This document shows positions 10,706 through 21,392 of a stretch of 64,000 nt of DNA, piece after piece. Each line of letters begins with the position of its first letter. Within the stretch, counting starts at the first letter, position 1. Location: the NCBI RefSeq assembly GCF_910596095.1, contig NC_056550.1:17826501-17890500 (forward strand), written 5' to 3'. The notes under the pieces were generated by a model. It had not been told where the DNA came from, searched no databases, and worked only from the letters and a program-made list of their open reading frames with translations. The position numbers were made by a program, and so were the translations under genes. The DNA is from Thunnus maccoyii (taxonomy: Eukaryota > Chordata > Actinopteri > Scombriformes > Scombridae).

Positions 10706-11902
10706 AAAATGACTGAGTTCAATAACACATTATGAGAGACTTGAGAACAGGTGTGCTTGGAATTTCAGGCTAGCTATATTTAGTGGTATTTTACTTTAAA
10801 GTACAGAACTGGCAAAAATATTTACTTATATTTTGATTATTGTACTGATTTAAAATGAATTTCGGTGGCCAACATATATTTTGGATGTACAGTCATCATC
10901 TTGTAAATGTATGTTTGTGATAGACCTTTAAAATGCATTTTTGCAGTTTGGATCATTTTTGTTTTTCTACCTGTTACACAGGACAGGTGTGTTCTGCAAC
11001 AACAGCAGTAGTGGATTTCTTATTTCTCTGCATGCAAGTCCAAAGCCTTGTCACTTGTTCTTCAGTTAGACATTATTCACAGACTTTCATAAAGCTGTAC
11101 AAAACTAAACACAACATTACACTGTCACTGTACCAGACAGACAGGAGAGAAAACTGTATTTACCTGGTATGCAACTTACATTCTGTCGTTATTCACGGTG
11201 GTTTGATAAAAACACTCTGTGCTGCCAGCAGGTAACAGAAATGTAAATTCCATGTCCTGGTGTGGCCCCAAAGCCAAAGTCAAGCCTACAGTCAGAGTAA
11301 ACCATGCCAGCAAAAAGGGCTGTGCAGAAAAATTCATTATCCTCTGGTTGCAGTGCATACTTCATTTATTCCACACGTTCTTCTATGTCATACATGCACA
11401 ATAAAGCAATTTCACTGTATATCTGCAATGGCTTACTCTCATACTCCGATGGCTGGAGAATAGCCTGATAATTGGTTCCTTGATTAAAGCTGAATGTGTG
11501 GATCCACTCTCTGTGTCGACCAATAGCGCTGAGCAGTCTGAACTGCAGTCTCATGCAAAAGTGAGGTGTGGTGACAAGGTGCAATATACACCAATTGTGT
11601 AATGTGTGTACAACTGGAGTATAGGCCTGTAAGTCCAGTTAGATCCTATAGGGGGAGCTGTGGGTAAAAGCACAGAAAAGGGGCCTTGAAACAAATATGT
11701 TAACATTTTTATTTAAAAAAAAGAACCCACGGTAACACTTAAGAATAAGGGTACAATGCTTAACTAATAGCTACTACATGATTTATGATGATTTAATGAA
11801 TAAATTAATGCAGGATGTGTCATGAATTCTTGTAGTTCACTTTTATGAAATGATAAAGTCACTATGAGTTTATGTGATTAGTGACTTGGATCATACCGAC
11901 AG

Positions 11903-12376
11903 GTGACAAATCAAAGGAAAAACCAAATAAAGTGTCTTAGTAAGGTGTTGGGCAGCCATGTGCCACCAGACCAGCTTCAATGTGCCTTAGCATTGATTCT
12001 ACAAGTCTCTGAACTCTACTGGAGGGATGAACACCATTCTTCCAAAAGATATTCCCTCATTCGGTGTTTTGATGATGGTGGTGGAGAGCGCTGTCCAAAA
12101 TCTCCTATATATGTTCAATTGGGTTGAGGTCTGGTGACTGCGAAGGCCATAGCATATGATTCACATCATTTGCACACTCATCAAACCATTCAATGACCTA
12201 TGGATAGGGGCATTGTCATCCTGGGAGAGACCACTCCCATCAGGATAGAAATGTTTCATCATAGGATAAAGATGATCACTTAGAACAACTTTGTATTGAT
12301 TTGCAGTGACCCTTCCCTCTAAGAGGTCAAAATGCCCCCCACAGCATAACAGAACCACTGGATCCCTCACTGTAGG
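11903..12376 (-). mobile_element. Tc1/mariner transposase remnant
   Basis: Read on the - strand, 12382-12161 gives the DGSGLSQDDNAPIHRS segment around the second catalytic Asp. Further downstream, about 12155-12060, the frame gives MLWPSQSPDLNPIEHI, a stop, then EILDSALHHHHQNT. The latter is the canonical PDLNPIEH(I)W motif with Trp replaced by TAG. Together these define the C-terminal half of a Tc1/mariner DDE transposase, broken by at least one frameshift and one stop. I do not see clear inverted repeats. Confidence 0.85.
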
Positions 12377-12399
12377 AGTCAAGCATTCAGACCTGTACT

Positions 12400-13960
12400 G
12401 GTTTTATCTTTAATTTATCACTTGTCTGTACTTGGATCACTTGAATTCACTTAAGTCATACCTTAATAATATACCACCAAATTAGGCATCTTCAGGTTGC
12501 AGCTTGACCAAATAGATCCTTGTGGGCTTAATGTCACATTTGCAGGCTAGTGGTTGGAAGGTGAGTTTTATGAGTTGAGGTGAGTTTTTAAACCGGAAAC
12601 ATCTAGCAGGGACATATTGACTAATCATATGAGAATGAACAGACATGTTTAGACTTGTCAGCAGTTTACAATGTACTGAAGTGAGAAAGAAATACAATTG
12701 TGTCATATTAACATTGTGTCGGGAATCAGATGACTTGTCAGCATTACTAGAACTGTTTCTGTAGGCAGCAACATGGAGATGTTTGCATCTGGCTTCCAGT
12801 TAGATATTTCATATTTCTATGAGAAAAAGTGCTGTTCTGCTTTCAGAGAAGCTGTTCAAATGCCCCTAGATTCAACTAGATTCATGTATGAAGCAACTGA
12901 GAAGTAACAATCATTGATTAATGATCCATCAATTGTTAACTAATTAGATATAAACTCATAGTGACATTATCATCTCTTAATAATGAATTACAGGAATACA
13001 TTATGCATTAAATCATCATGGAACATGCATAAAGTCTGCATTAAGCACGTGTTTTGCACCGTTATTATATTACCAGAAACTCCTATCACTTGTAATCTCA
13101 TATCTGTATCTGTATCTTTTTGTTATGAATACAGCCCAGCAAATTAAATTATTATCTTGATCCCATGATTTACTCATTTCCTGATAACAAAACCCTCAGT
13201 AACTGATAATGTTTGTGAGAATTGCTAGGACAGTATCGGTGACAGGGTTTAACTATCTAAATTATGTAATACTTAGTTTATCTTTGCAGGAAAAATCTAC
13301 TGGAAAGTCAGAAGTCAACAACAGAGCAACAGCCCTCCTTAGTACGCCGCCCTGCTGCTTGGAGGTCTAATTTTCTACCATCACATCATGCTTCTCAGGT
13401 TTTCAGTTCAGTATATTCAGCCTTAGGCCCTTTTACCCCTGATCCGGTCCTACCCTACAATCATGCTGTCACAACTCATTCATCATTCATGTTAGTATTT
13501 GAACATAAAGTATTTTGAAATAACTTATTTTTTTCCATGTTCACTTCCATCTATCACACAAACACACTATTGATTTCAGAGGTGAATATACTCTCTTGAA
13601 TATTTTTCTAAAAATGTGATTGTGATCTGATCCAGAGTAATATGTATAGTATTTACACCCTCAATTCATTTAACAAACTGAAGGAGCATACATTATTCTA
13701 AACAAACCACTTACTCTCACCGTACCATGGTGGTGGTGCACTTGTTGGTGTCAGACCATGAGACAAGCCGCTAAGCAAGAACATGAGAGAGAGGAAGTGT
13801 GAATGGATATTTCAACATTGCTTTTACAATGACGTGGGAGGGCGTGAAGGGGAGGTTAAATGCATTGTGCTCACCCACTTGGTAATTGTTGTCTTTTACC
13901 TTGAGGCTTTGTAACTGATGGTCAGGTTCTGTAGCTGCACCAGAAAAATTTGTATCAACT
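12400..13960. other. Intergenic DNA upstream of copy 3, nothing recognised
   Basis: AT-rich sequence separates the transposase remnant from the 5'UTR block of copy 3. I see no exon with splice borders and no repeat I can name. A promoter for copy 3 must lie in or near its 3' end, but no clear TATA box can be assigned. Confidence 0.5.
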
Positions 13961-13964
13961 ACAG

Positions 13965-14255
13965 CATCATTTTAATGTTTGCAGTTATCGTATGCAGGCA
14001 AGTGCATCTCTGACAGCCTCCAAAGGGGCTTTACTGATGCATCTCAGGATTTCTATATCTGACTCTGAGCTTTGTATGCGCCATCTCCACTTGAACCAAC
14101 CACAAGTAAGCCCACCCATTTCGCTTTTTCACACCGTCTGTCACACTGTCTCTTCTGTTCATCTCTGTGGCCCCATTGAAGCGACGCTCTTTGACAACTT
14201 CTAGAGGATATTTCCACACTAATTCATTTTCAATTACAGAAAGAGGACTGTTGAT
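13965..14255 (+). promoter_or_regulatory. 5'UTR of TNFSF14-like copy 3 with predicted intron and uORF
   Basis: CAA|GTAAGC at 14105/14106 and ATTACAG|AAAG at 14239/14240 define a 134-nt 5'UTR intron. After splicing, an ATG at 14076 opens a 14-codon frame (MRHLHLNQPQKEDC) that stops at 14252-14254, one nucleotide before the main ATG at 14256. The ATGCGCC context is weak to moderate. The intron and uORF are predictions from sequence only. Confidence 0.5.
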
Positions 14256-16785
14256 ATGGCCGAGGGTGGGCATCCCTCTGTGTACGTGGTGGACAGCCAT
14301 GCCACCTTCCCTCCAGTGCCACCCAGACTAAGCCAGGGGCGACGGCGGGCCGGTGTGGGACAAACCCTGCTCTTCATCCTGATGAGCGTGGCATTGTGCG
14401 GCATGACCATAGAGGCCTGTCTCATCTACCGTCTCTACCAAACTGAATCTGTGAGTATCAACCTCATCTCTGAGTCTGCACCAGCCTACGATACCTTTCA
14501 CAATTTCATCCTATGACTTCTTATCAACTGAGTGGCAAAGCGCTTCTTTTTTGTTTCATTAAAGTTTCCTTTGAAACCCTTTTTACTCTCACTTTCCTCG
14601 TTAGCTTTAACTGCTATTCTCACTTTCAGTTTTCCTCCTCTTCTTTTTAGCAGTTTTGTCTTACTTGTGTTCTGTCATGCTTAACCCAAAACTGCTGTTT
14701 TTGTTGATAACACCTTTAAAATTCCTTTAAACACTACTCTTAAGTATTTATAAAGGGAATTTCTCTAGTTTTCTCAGTAAGATCTTTGATTTCCTTTAAA
14801 CACCCGAGTCTTATATTCATAATGTAATATTTATGTTGAAATGTAATTACTTGTGAGGTGAGTGAAATATGTACTAGTGAGTGAAATATGTACTAATCAA
14901 ACTAAGGTAAAATCTCAAGACCAAAATCGTAAAATACAAAAATGAGTGACCTCAGTACATAAAAAAGCTTCATGAAATATTATAAAAGCAACACATTTCA
15001 TGTAAAGGTGACTAGAAAGTTACTTAAGACCTGTAAAATTTCACGATTGTGAGTTTTATGAGTGAAATATACAATACGAGGTAGATATGCAAGTGAAACT
15101 ACATTCTTAGGGTTAGGGTTACATTTCACAGTGTCACACACTACTCATGGAAAACTTGCTGTCATAGCTGTATTACCAAAGTGGAAAGTGAGGAGTCAAT
15201 TTGTGATTTTCCCATAGTGTTATGATGGAGTTATGGTGTGACGTTTAAAAAACAATTTCATTTGCATGTCAGGAGACAAAAACAGGCCCACACTCACTCC
15301 TCTTTATACTCACACTAATGTGTGAGATCCTGTGCAGGTTTAGTGAAGCAGAGGCATCGGTGAATAAAAGTACCCTCGTGACAAAAATAAAACTGACATT
15401 TACTACATCATATGAATGATGACAGCGAAGGAAAATAGAAAGTAGAAGTAGAAAGAAATTAGTATTGACAGAGAAGTACATTAAAGTCCGGCCCATTTAC
15501 ACAGAACTCCACTGACGTCCAGGGGGGCAGGGGCAAAACTTGGTGTTCCATGATGATGGATGGTCAGATGCTTTCACTACATATCTAACTCAGTTTCCTG
15601 TCCTTGTGTGGTGTTCTACATGTAGGCAGCAGTCACGGGGTTGGGAGGAGGGGGGGTTCAGCGAAAAAAAACACTGTATAAACAGGGGACAGTGGAGGAA
15701 AGGAAGTGGTCTATTTCCTGTAGCATGATTGTGATCTACCTTTTACAGATTACCAAAAGCACAGACCTGTCCTACTTTGCTCTGCACACAGTGTGGTCCT
15801 TACACACAATTCAGATCTTGTAATGTGTAATGTGCTTTTTTCATCTTATTTTCTCAACGTGCATATGCACCAATGGTGATTGCATTCACATCTGCATGTG
15901 CATGCTCACAAACAAAAAATAAACAAGCACAACTGCGAGGTAAACTGTTTTTATTTTCATTGCAGGTCACCTCAGCATCAGTCTCTAAGATCATTGCAGG
16001 TATATGTCAGCACTTTTGCACTCAATTTTAATTGATAACTACTTTCAATTACTTTATGCACATTAAAGACATGTCTATGTCTGGTCCTCACACAGAACAA
16101 AATGCTACTGCCGCTAAATTGCACAGTCCTGTTATTTCTCCTTCCAAACCGGTTGCACATCTGACAGGTGAGAGAAGCACTGATAACCCATCCAATACCA
16201 TGGTGTTAAATGTATTACCAAAGCAGAAAATAGATTAAAATACACTGTTGTAGCTTTTGCTTTTAAAATGAAGGCACATTCTCAAAGTGCAGGGAAGGTA
16301 ATCATGTTGTATATTTGTCATTTTTGAAGCCTCAAAATTAACAAAAATATTATACTTCATATTGTCAGTGTTTTCTTCTCTCTTTCTTTCTTTCAGATGG
16401 GCAAGATGTAGTTCATGCAAAAGACATTATGGCATGGAGCACAGATGCAGACCCTCTCCTCTATAAAATAGACTACAAAGACAGAAGTCTTGTCATTCAG
16501 AAGGAGGGGTATTACTATGTCTACTCCAAAGTTTCCTTCACAGACAAAGATAAATTTCATCATCGTGTTGATTTGCGTACTGAAAAGTTTACTGGGAAAA
16601 GTATTAACCTCTTGAAGTCCAGAAAATATTCCAATCATTTCAAACATCCCGAACAATCCAACAGTTACCTGGGTGGAGTGTTTCACCTCTCCAAAGGTGA
16701 TGCCATTTTTGTGAAAGTGAGCAACACCTCAAAAATTGTGCGACAGGACCCCTCTGAGAATGTCTTTGGTGCATATATGATATGA
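14256..16785 (+). CDS. tnfsf14: TNFSF14 (LIGHT)-like TNF ligand, copy 3, intact, 229 aa
   Basis: Four coding exons join in frame: 14256-14450, 15966-15999, 16096-16167 and 16397-16785 (690 nt). The protein is a type II membrane ligand. Residues 1-35 are cytoplasmic and contain PSVYVVD, close to PSVFVVD in human TNFSF14, and PPVPPRLSQG. A transmembrane helix spans about 36-58, followed by a short stalk. The TNF homology domain runs from PVAHLT (95-100) through LVIQKEGYYYVYSKV to the terminal FGAYMI. Known members bind HVEM/LTBR-type TNF receptors as trimers on activated lymphoid cells; that role is inferred here. The extracellular domain has no cysteine, unlike the disulfide of human LIGHT. 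One sequon, NTS, lies near the C terminus. FASLG is the main alternative by domain sequence. The N-terminal motif and the adjacent CD70-like gene favour TNFSF14. Confidence 0.85.
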
Positions 16786-17345
16786 ATATCATATTAATAT
16801 TTCACCAGGAATTCTAAAAACCGGAGTAAGTGTAAATAAAATCAGATAAGAAATCATATAGCATACTTTTTTGAGGACTAATGGTTCTCTTTGTAATGAA
16901 AAGGCAGATTCACAACCAATTTGGAGTGAAAACCTGGAAGTGTTAAGAGGGTCAGGACTGCTGACTTTTCAATTTGTATATTATGTTTGACAGTGTAACA
17001 AAATCCATTTTTTACATCACAGACTTTTTATATGCTACCTTATATACTCACCTTACACTTAATATTTTGTATATTACGAAATGACACAACATAGATGGAT
17101 ATTTTGAAGATAACTTTTATATACACTGCTTAGTTAGATCTTCATATGCATCATGTTCATGTTAAAATTTTTAAAAAACATACAAGCTGTATCCTTATAT
17201 ATTTCTTCTCATTCTTTCTGTAACATGTACTGTACACTATTTATTTATGTGTGAATAATACAATTGCTTTTAATTCTGCTGTCTATGTGCAATAATGCAC
17301 GCAAAAGAATGAAATAAACAGCTAATGATTTAGATGTGGTTGTTG
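16786..17345 (+). terminator. 3'UTR and poly(A) signal of TNFSF14-like copy 3
   Basis: AATAAA lies at 17313-17318 and is followed by the GT-rich run TGTGGTTGTTGTTTGTTGG (17335-17353). Homology with the copy 2 downstream region continues past the signal to about 17530 (8065 in copy 2). That marks the right edge of the duplicated unit. Confidence 0.7.
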
Positions 17346-17530
17346 TTTGTTGGTTTTCTCAAGTGAAATGAAATTCTCTATGCACTTCCTGCTGCATCAA
17401 GCAAGACCACACTGGAGACTTTGCAGAGTGGTCTCAGTAGCAATAGCAGCGAATGTTTCACCCCCTCACTGCAACCACACGACACACACAGTAGAGAAGG
17501 TAATTTTTAAATACCGCAATGACACATAGC

Positions 17531-18052
17531 AATAAATCGTTGATATGTCAACCACCTATGTTGATGCTGTAATACTGGCCTCAAAGTACAGTACATCAGT
17601 TTAACTTTTACCACAAATGAGCTTCTCTTGAGGGTTTGGAAGGACAGCATGTGTAATATGTTTATTCCGCACATTCACATTGGCATACATATTTGCTGTG
17701 ATGCCATACTGTACGTGTAGATGATCATTATCAATCCATCACCATGGTGACAAGCATGCTAACATGACCTATATAAGTAAAAAAAACCGTATCACGTTTT
17801 TTTTTTCTTTTTTGTTTCTCTGATGCAATAATTGTTACGCTTTCCCTTCATCTGAGTCTATTCGAAGAAGCAGCTCTTGAAAACACCCACAGAGTTGTAT
17901 ATTTGTAAACTGAGGAGGAAGTGGTAGTGGGTTAAGCTGGGGTGGGGGGGGGGAGGAGGGGGAGTGTCAGCAACAGATTGCCTGACTCACTTTCCAACCC
18001 CAGACCCGGAGAGCAGTGGCTGGTGAAAACTGCACTTTAACAGGACTGGATT

Positions 18053-18087
<35 letters not shown>

Positions 18088-20310
18088 GTGGGTGTGTTGG
18101 TTAAAAGCCAACCTTGAAATTCATTTTCCTCCAGGAATGTATTATGAGTTTTTTTTTCCAATTGGTGAAAACACTCTGAACTGAGAATGTGGTTACAGTC
18201 TAGGGTTTGGATATATAGGGTCTAAATGCAAAAAGTAATGCATTATCTGTGAAATCATATGGCTCAGGCGTTTTATAAAGTCCCCTTGTATTTTCATGAC
18301 AGCTTCTCATTGCATGTGTGAGTCATTATCTTCCAGCGCTGGCTGACCTCTAAGGTGTGAGAAGACTGCAGCGAAGGAAGGGGAGCTGTATCAGCTGTGT
18401 GGTTGGGTTTCACACTGTTTATTTTATCCTCTCATCATTAGACCTAGGTCTAGACATGACTTTTACAAAGAAATTGTGTGGGATGAGCAAACTCAGTGAT
18501 TGCCTATGATCTGAAACAAATTGTTCACACTTCCATATATGAAAGTAGTATTTTCCAATGATAAAGCAGGGCTGTATTGTCAGATATCAGTCTGTGGCGC
18601 TACCGTCAACAGTTTTTTTTAATTACACACAACTTCTGAAAGAAACCACTCTCTGCTTGTCACATAGAAGCCTTTCTTTCTTTCTTTTTTTTTTTTTTTT
18701 ACAAAAAAAACATTATGTTAGGCCTAGAGCAACATTTCTATTTATTTATTTTTTTTGTCAAAGCAAAACTGAAAGATGTGGTCATGGTACACAGCACACA
18801 GTCCACAGCTAAATACTGTCCCCTTGTGTCAGCCTCCAGAGCAGGTAGAGAACAGTGTGGTGCTGACATTTAACTTCTTAGGCACTTTACTGTTGAATTC
18901 ACTGAAAATACAGTGTCTTTAACTAGATAAATTCATAACTTTTGTGTCCTCAAGTTTGGTAGCAATGTTATTTTTACTCAAGGTATGAAGTCTTGTGGCT
19001 GGATTCATGAATGTTGCTCTTCTCAATAAGAATAATTTCACAGATCTCGAATTCTTGATAATCCTTTTATTATAATGTTTTGACGTTATTTACTGGCAGG
19101 TAGTGACAGTCACTGAAATATAACAGCAAGGCTTGAATGAACATTTTTCACTTTCGATTGACTGACAAACTGACATTTGGATGGAAATGATGGAAAGAGA
19201 TGATGAAGGTTTCAACAGAAGCTGCCGCATATTTTTATGTATTTTTATATTAATTAAACAACTCTTGTACGTCTGCCTTGACATTAGGCAGTGGAAAGCA
19301 AATGTAGGAACAAACCAACCCATGCTGATACCTCTAATTGTGTGAGTGGGTGGTAACTGGGTATGTATGAATTCATGCATCTTGGACTTCAACCCAGTGT
19401 AATCGAAAGCTGTGGTGGTAACAGCTAATACAGAGAGTGGTAAGAGATATGGGACGCTGCGGCCGAGGTTTGGAAATGAAGAGTTTTCAGATGAAACCTC
19501 AGTAACTTGGAAACACTGTGACTTGACTGTGATGACTAATGTTTGTTCCAGTTACTTTTTGTGTACTGTATCTCTGTTGCTGTGATGTAGGTCAGTTAAT
19601 ATGATGTTGGATGACTGGGTAAGTCAAATGATTTGGCTTTATCAGAATCTGGAGGGCATATTCTTCGACAGCATACAGCAGGGAGGGTCCCACTATCTTT
19701 CTATTAGTGACTCATTAGCAGCGAAGACCCACTGTTAACTTATGACCTCTCACTTTCACTTTATATCTGGGGTCTCGTGAATGACTCACAAACAAAAGCA
19801 CGATTTCATCACGCTATTCATCTGCTCTGTTATTGTCTATATCAGGGCTTTTACACACATCAGAGACAAGAAACAGTGTGAAGAAGATGTAGTTTTTAAT
19901 ATCATTGTTACTTTTTTATGACAAAATGTTTCACGGTTACAGAACAGAAGTGCAATGCCTTTGTTGAATGTGTGATCACACTAATGTACTGATATCATCA
20001 GGAGCGCAAACGGTTCCTCTGTTAATTAAAAACAACTGCAAATCAGCAACAAAACCAAATATTTCTTCACACGAAACTTTCCACATAAACCACCAGGACT
20101 CGTGCTTTCACGTGTCATCAGTATGATATTGTAAGTAAGTAAGTAGTGAAGGCGATCACCTCTGTCAAGTCATTTCACTTTTCATTTTAAATTTGATTAT
20201 GAAAACAAATGTATGTGATTGTGGTTCTTGTTTTTACTTGATTAACAATTAAATGGATTCAGTTTCTTAAAAATCATTGTGAAAAGATATGAGAGTTCCA
20301 GAAACAATGA
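17531..20310. other. Intergenic region with simple repeats
   Basis: No exon with splice borders is supported. The region holds a G-rich run at 17939-17962, a (GT)n microsatellite at 18052-18084 and poly(T) at 18687-18700. The rest is AT-rich sequence without recognisable repeat family. Confidence 0.6.
18052..18084. repeat. (GT)n microsatellite
   Basis: An uninterrupted run of about 16 GT units. Confidence 0.95.
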
Positions 20311-20319
20311 AATCATAAC

Positions 20320-20325
20320 TTTATT
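20320..20325 (-). terminator. Possible poly(A) signal of the CD70-like gene
   Basis: TTTATT on the + strand is AATAAA on the - strand, about 1.07 kb after the CD70-like stop codon. Choosing this one among AT-rich candidates is uncertain. Confidence 0.35.
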
Positions 20326-21392
20326 TTTCTCCTTTTTCTTAAACACTTACAGATTACATTGTCCAGTATGTAGCTTACAATATTAGCCACAGATTATTGC
20401 AATAGTCAATAAAAAAAACTGTACATACATTCATTGACAATATATGTCATCCAATGACACACATTGTCACACAGTGACATACATTCATTGGTTATTAGCT
20501 GATCTGACTGTGGAATTTTAGTTATATACAGTATACTGTGTACCTGCATACTGTATATATCTGCATTTAAACAATAAATAATTACAACATAAATATGATT
20601 CATACAGTTCAAACATAATAAACCAGCAAAAAGCAACAGTGAAAATATTTTGGCTGAAAAGGTAGTTTGCTCGCCAATCGATGTGGCAGCTCAGAGTAAT
20701 TCATTTTTGCAATTACCTATCACACATTTAAAATATACTAAACTCCAACAAGGAAATAAAATTTAAACAATCAAGTAAGATCAGTTTATGCTGAGTACCT
20801 TCTTCACTTACTAAAAATTAGCTCCTTGATCTCAGCTATTTGAGAAGCAATGAGAACAATCCAACATTTTTTTCCTAATCCATAAAATATACAGGGGGAA
20901 ATCCACCTGATTTTACAGTATACTTCACATTATTTCTATAATACCATACAGCTGTGTTTTAAAGCGTGAATTTGAAAAAGTTTCCCCGCAAGCATAACTG
21001 TAGAAAGCAGATTTGTAGTGATGACGTCAACTTTAGACCAATCCTGGAGCTGCTATACAGTATATTGACTTTACTGGACAAAATCATTGGACATCAAATC
21101 AATGTAATTTCTGTTTAAGGGTATCAGGGGTCTGTATAGTCCAGACCAGAATTTAAAGGGATGAGGGTTTTTTACCCACTCTGTGGGTAAAAGATCATCT
21201 TCGTCCTGTGACACCCTGTCTGACACCTCTCTAACTGCAGGGACATGTTCAAGTGATTTGCTGATCCGGCAAAGTACACTCAACCATCTTTGCATCTATG
21301 CAGGGCCACCAAAAGATGGATCACAGAGCTGGACAGGGGCACTGGAACATGCCAAGGATTTAGAATATATATTTATTGTATCAGAATTGCAT

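Larger units (their letters stand above)
8083..11358 (-). pseudogene. tmed1: tmed1-like p24 cargo receptor, two exons, in-frame stop
   Basis: Exon 1 (11358-11164) starts at a Met and encodes a hydrophobic signal peptide. It then encodes the GOLD-domain start MEFTFLLPAGSTECFYQT, typical of TMED1/TMED5, whose human versions read EFTFLLPAG..CFYQ. The next codons are NNDRM, a TAA at 11178-11176, then VAYQ and a GTAAAT donor. Family members have Glu at the stop position and EYQV after it. Exon 2 (from 8160) follows a TTTTACAG acceptor and continues in phase as VIAGSGLDVGFALSPSGYRL, the next GOLD-domain segment. It has lost a residue before SPSG, and homology ends after about 26 codons in a shifted frame. 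No exon for the coiled coil, transmembrane segment or COPI tail is found. p24 proteins act as ER-Golgi cargo receptors, and this copy cannot make one. The intron of about 3 kb shows it is a decayed gene, not a retrocopy. Confidence 0.8.
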
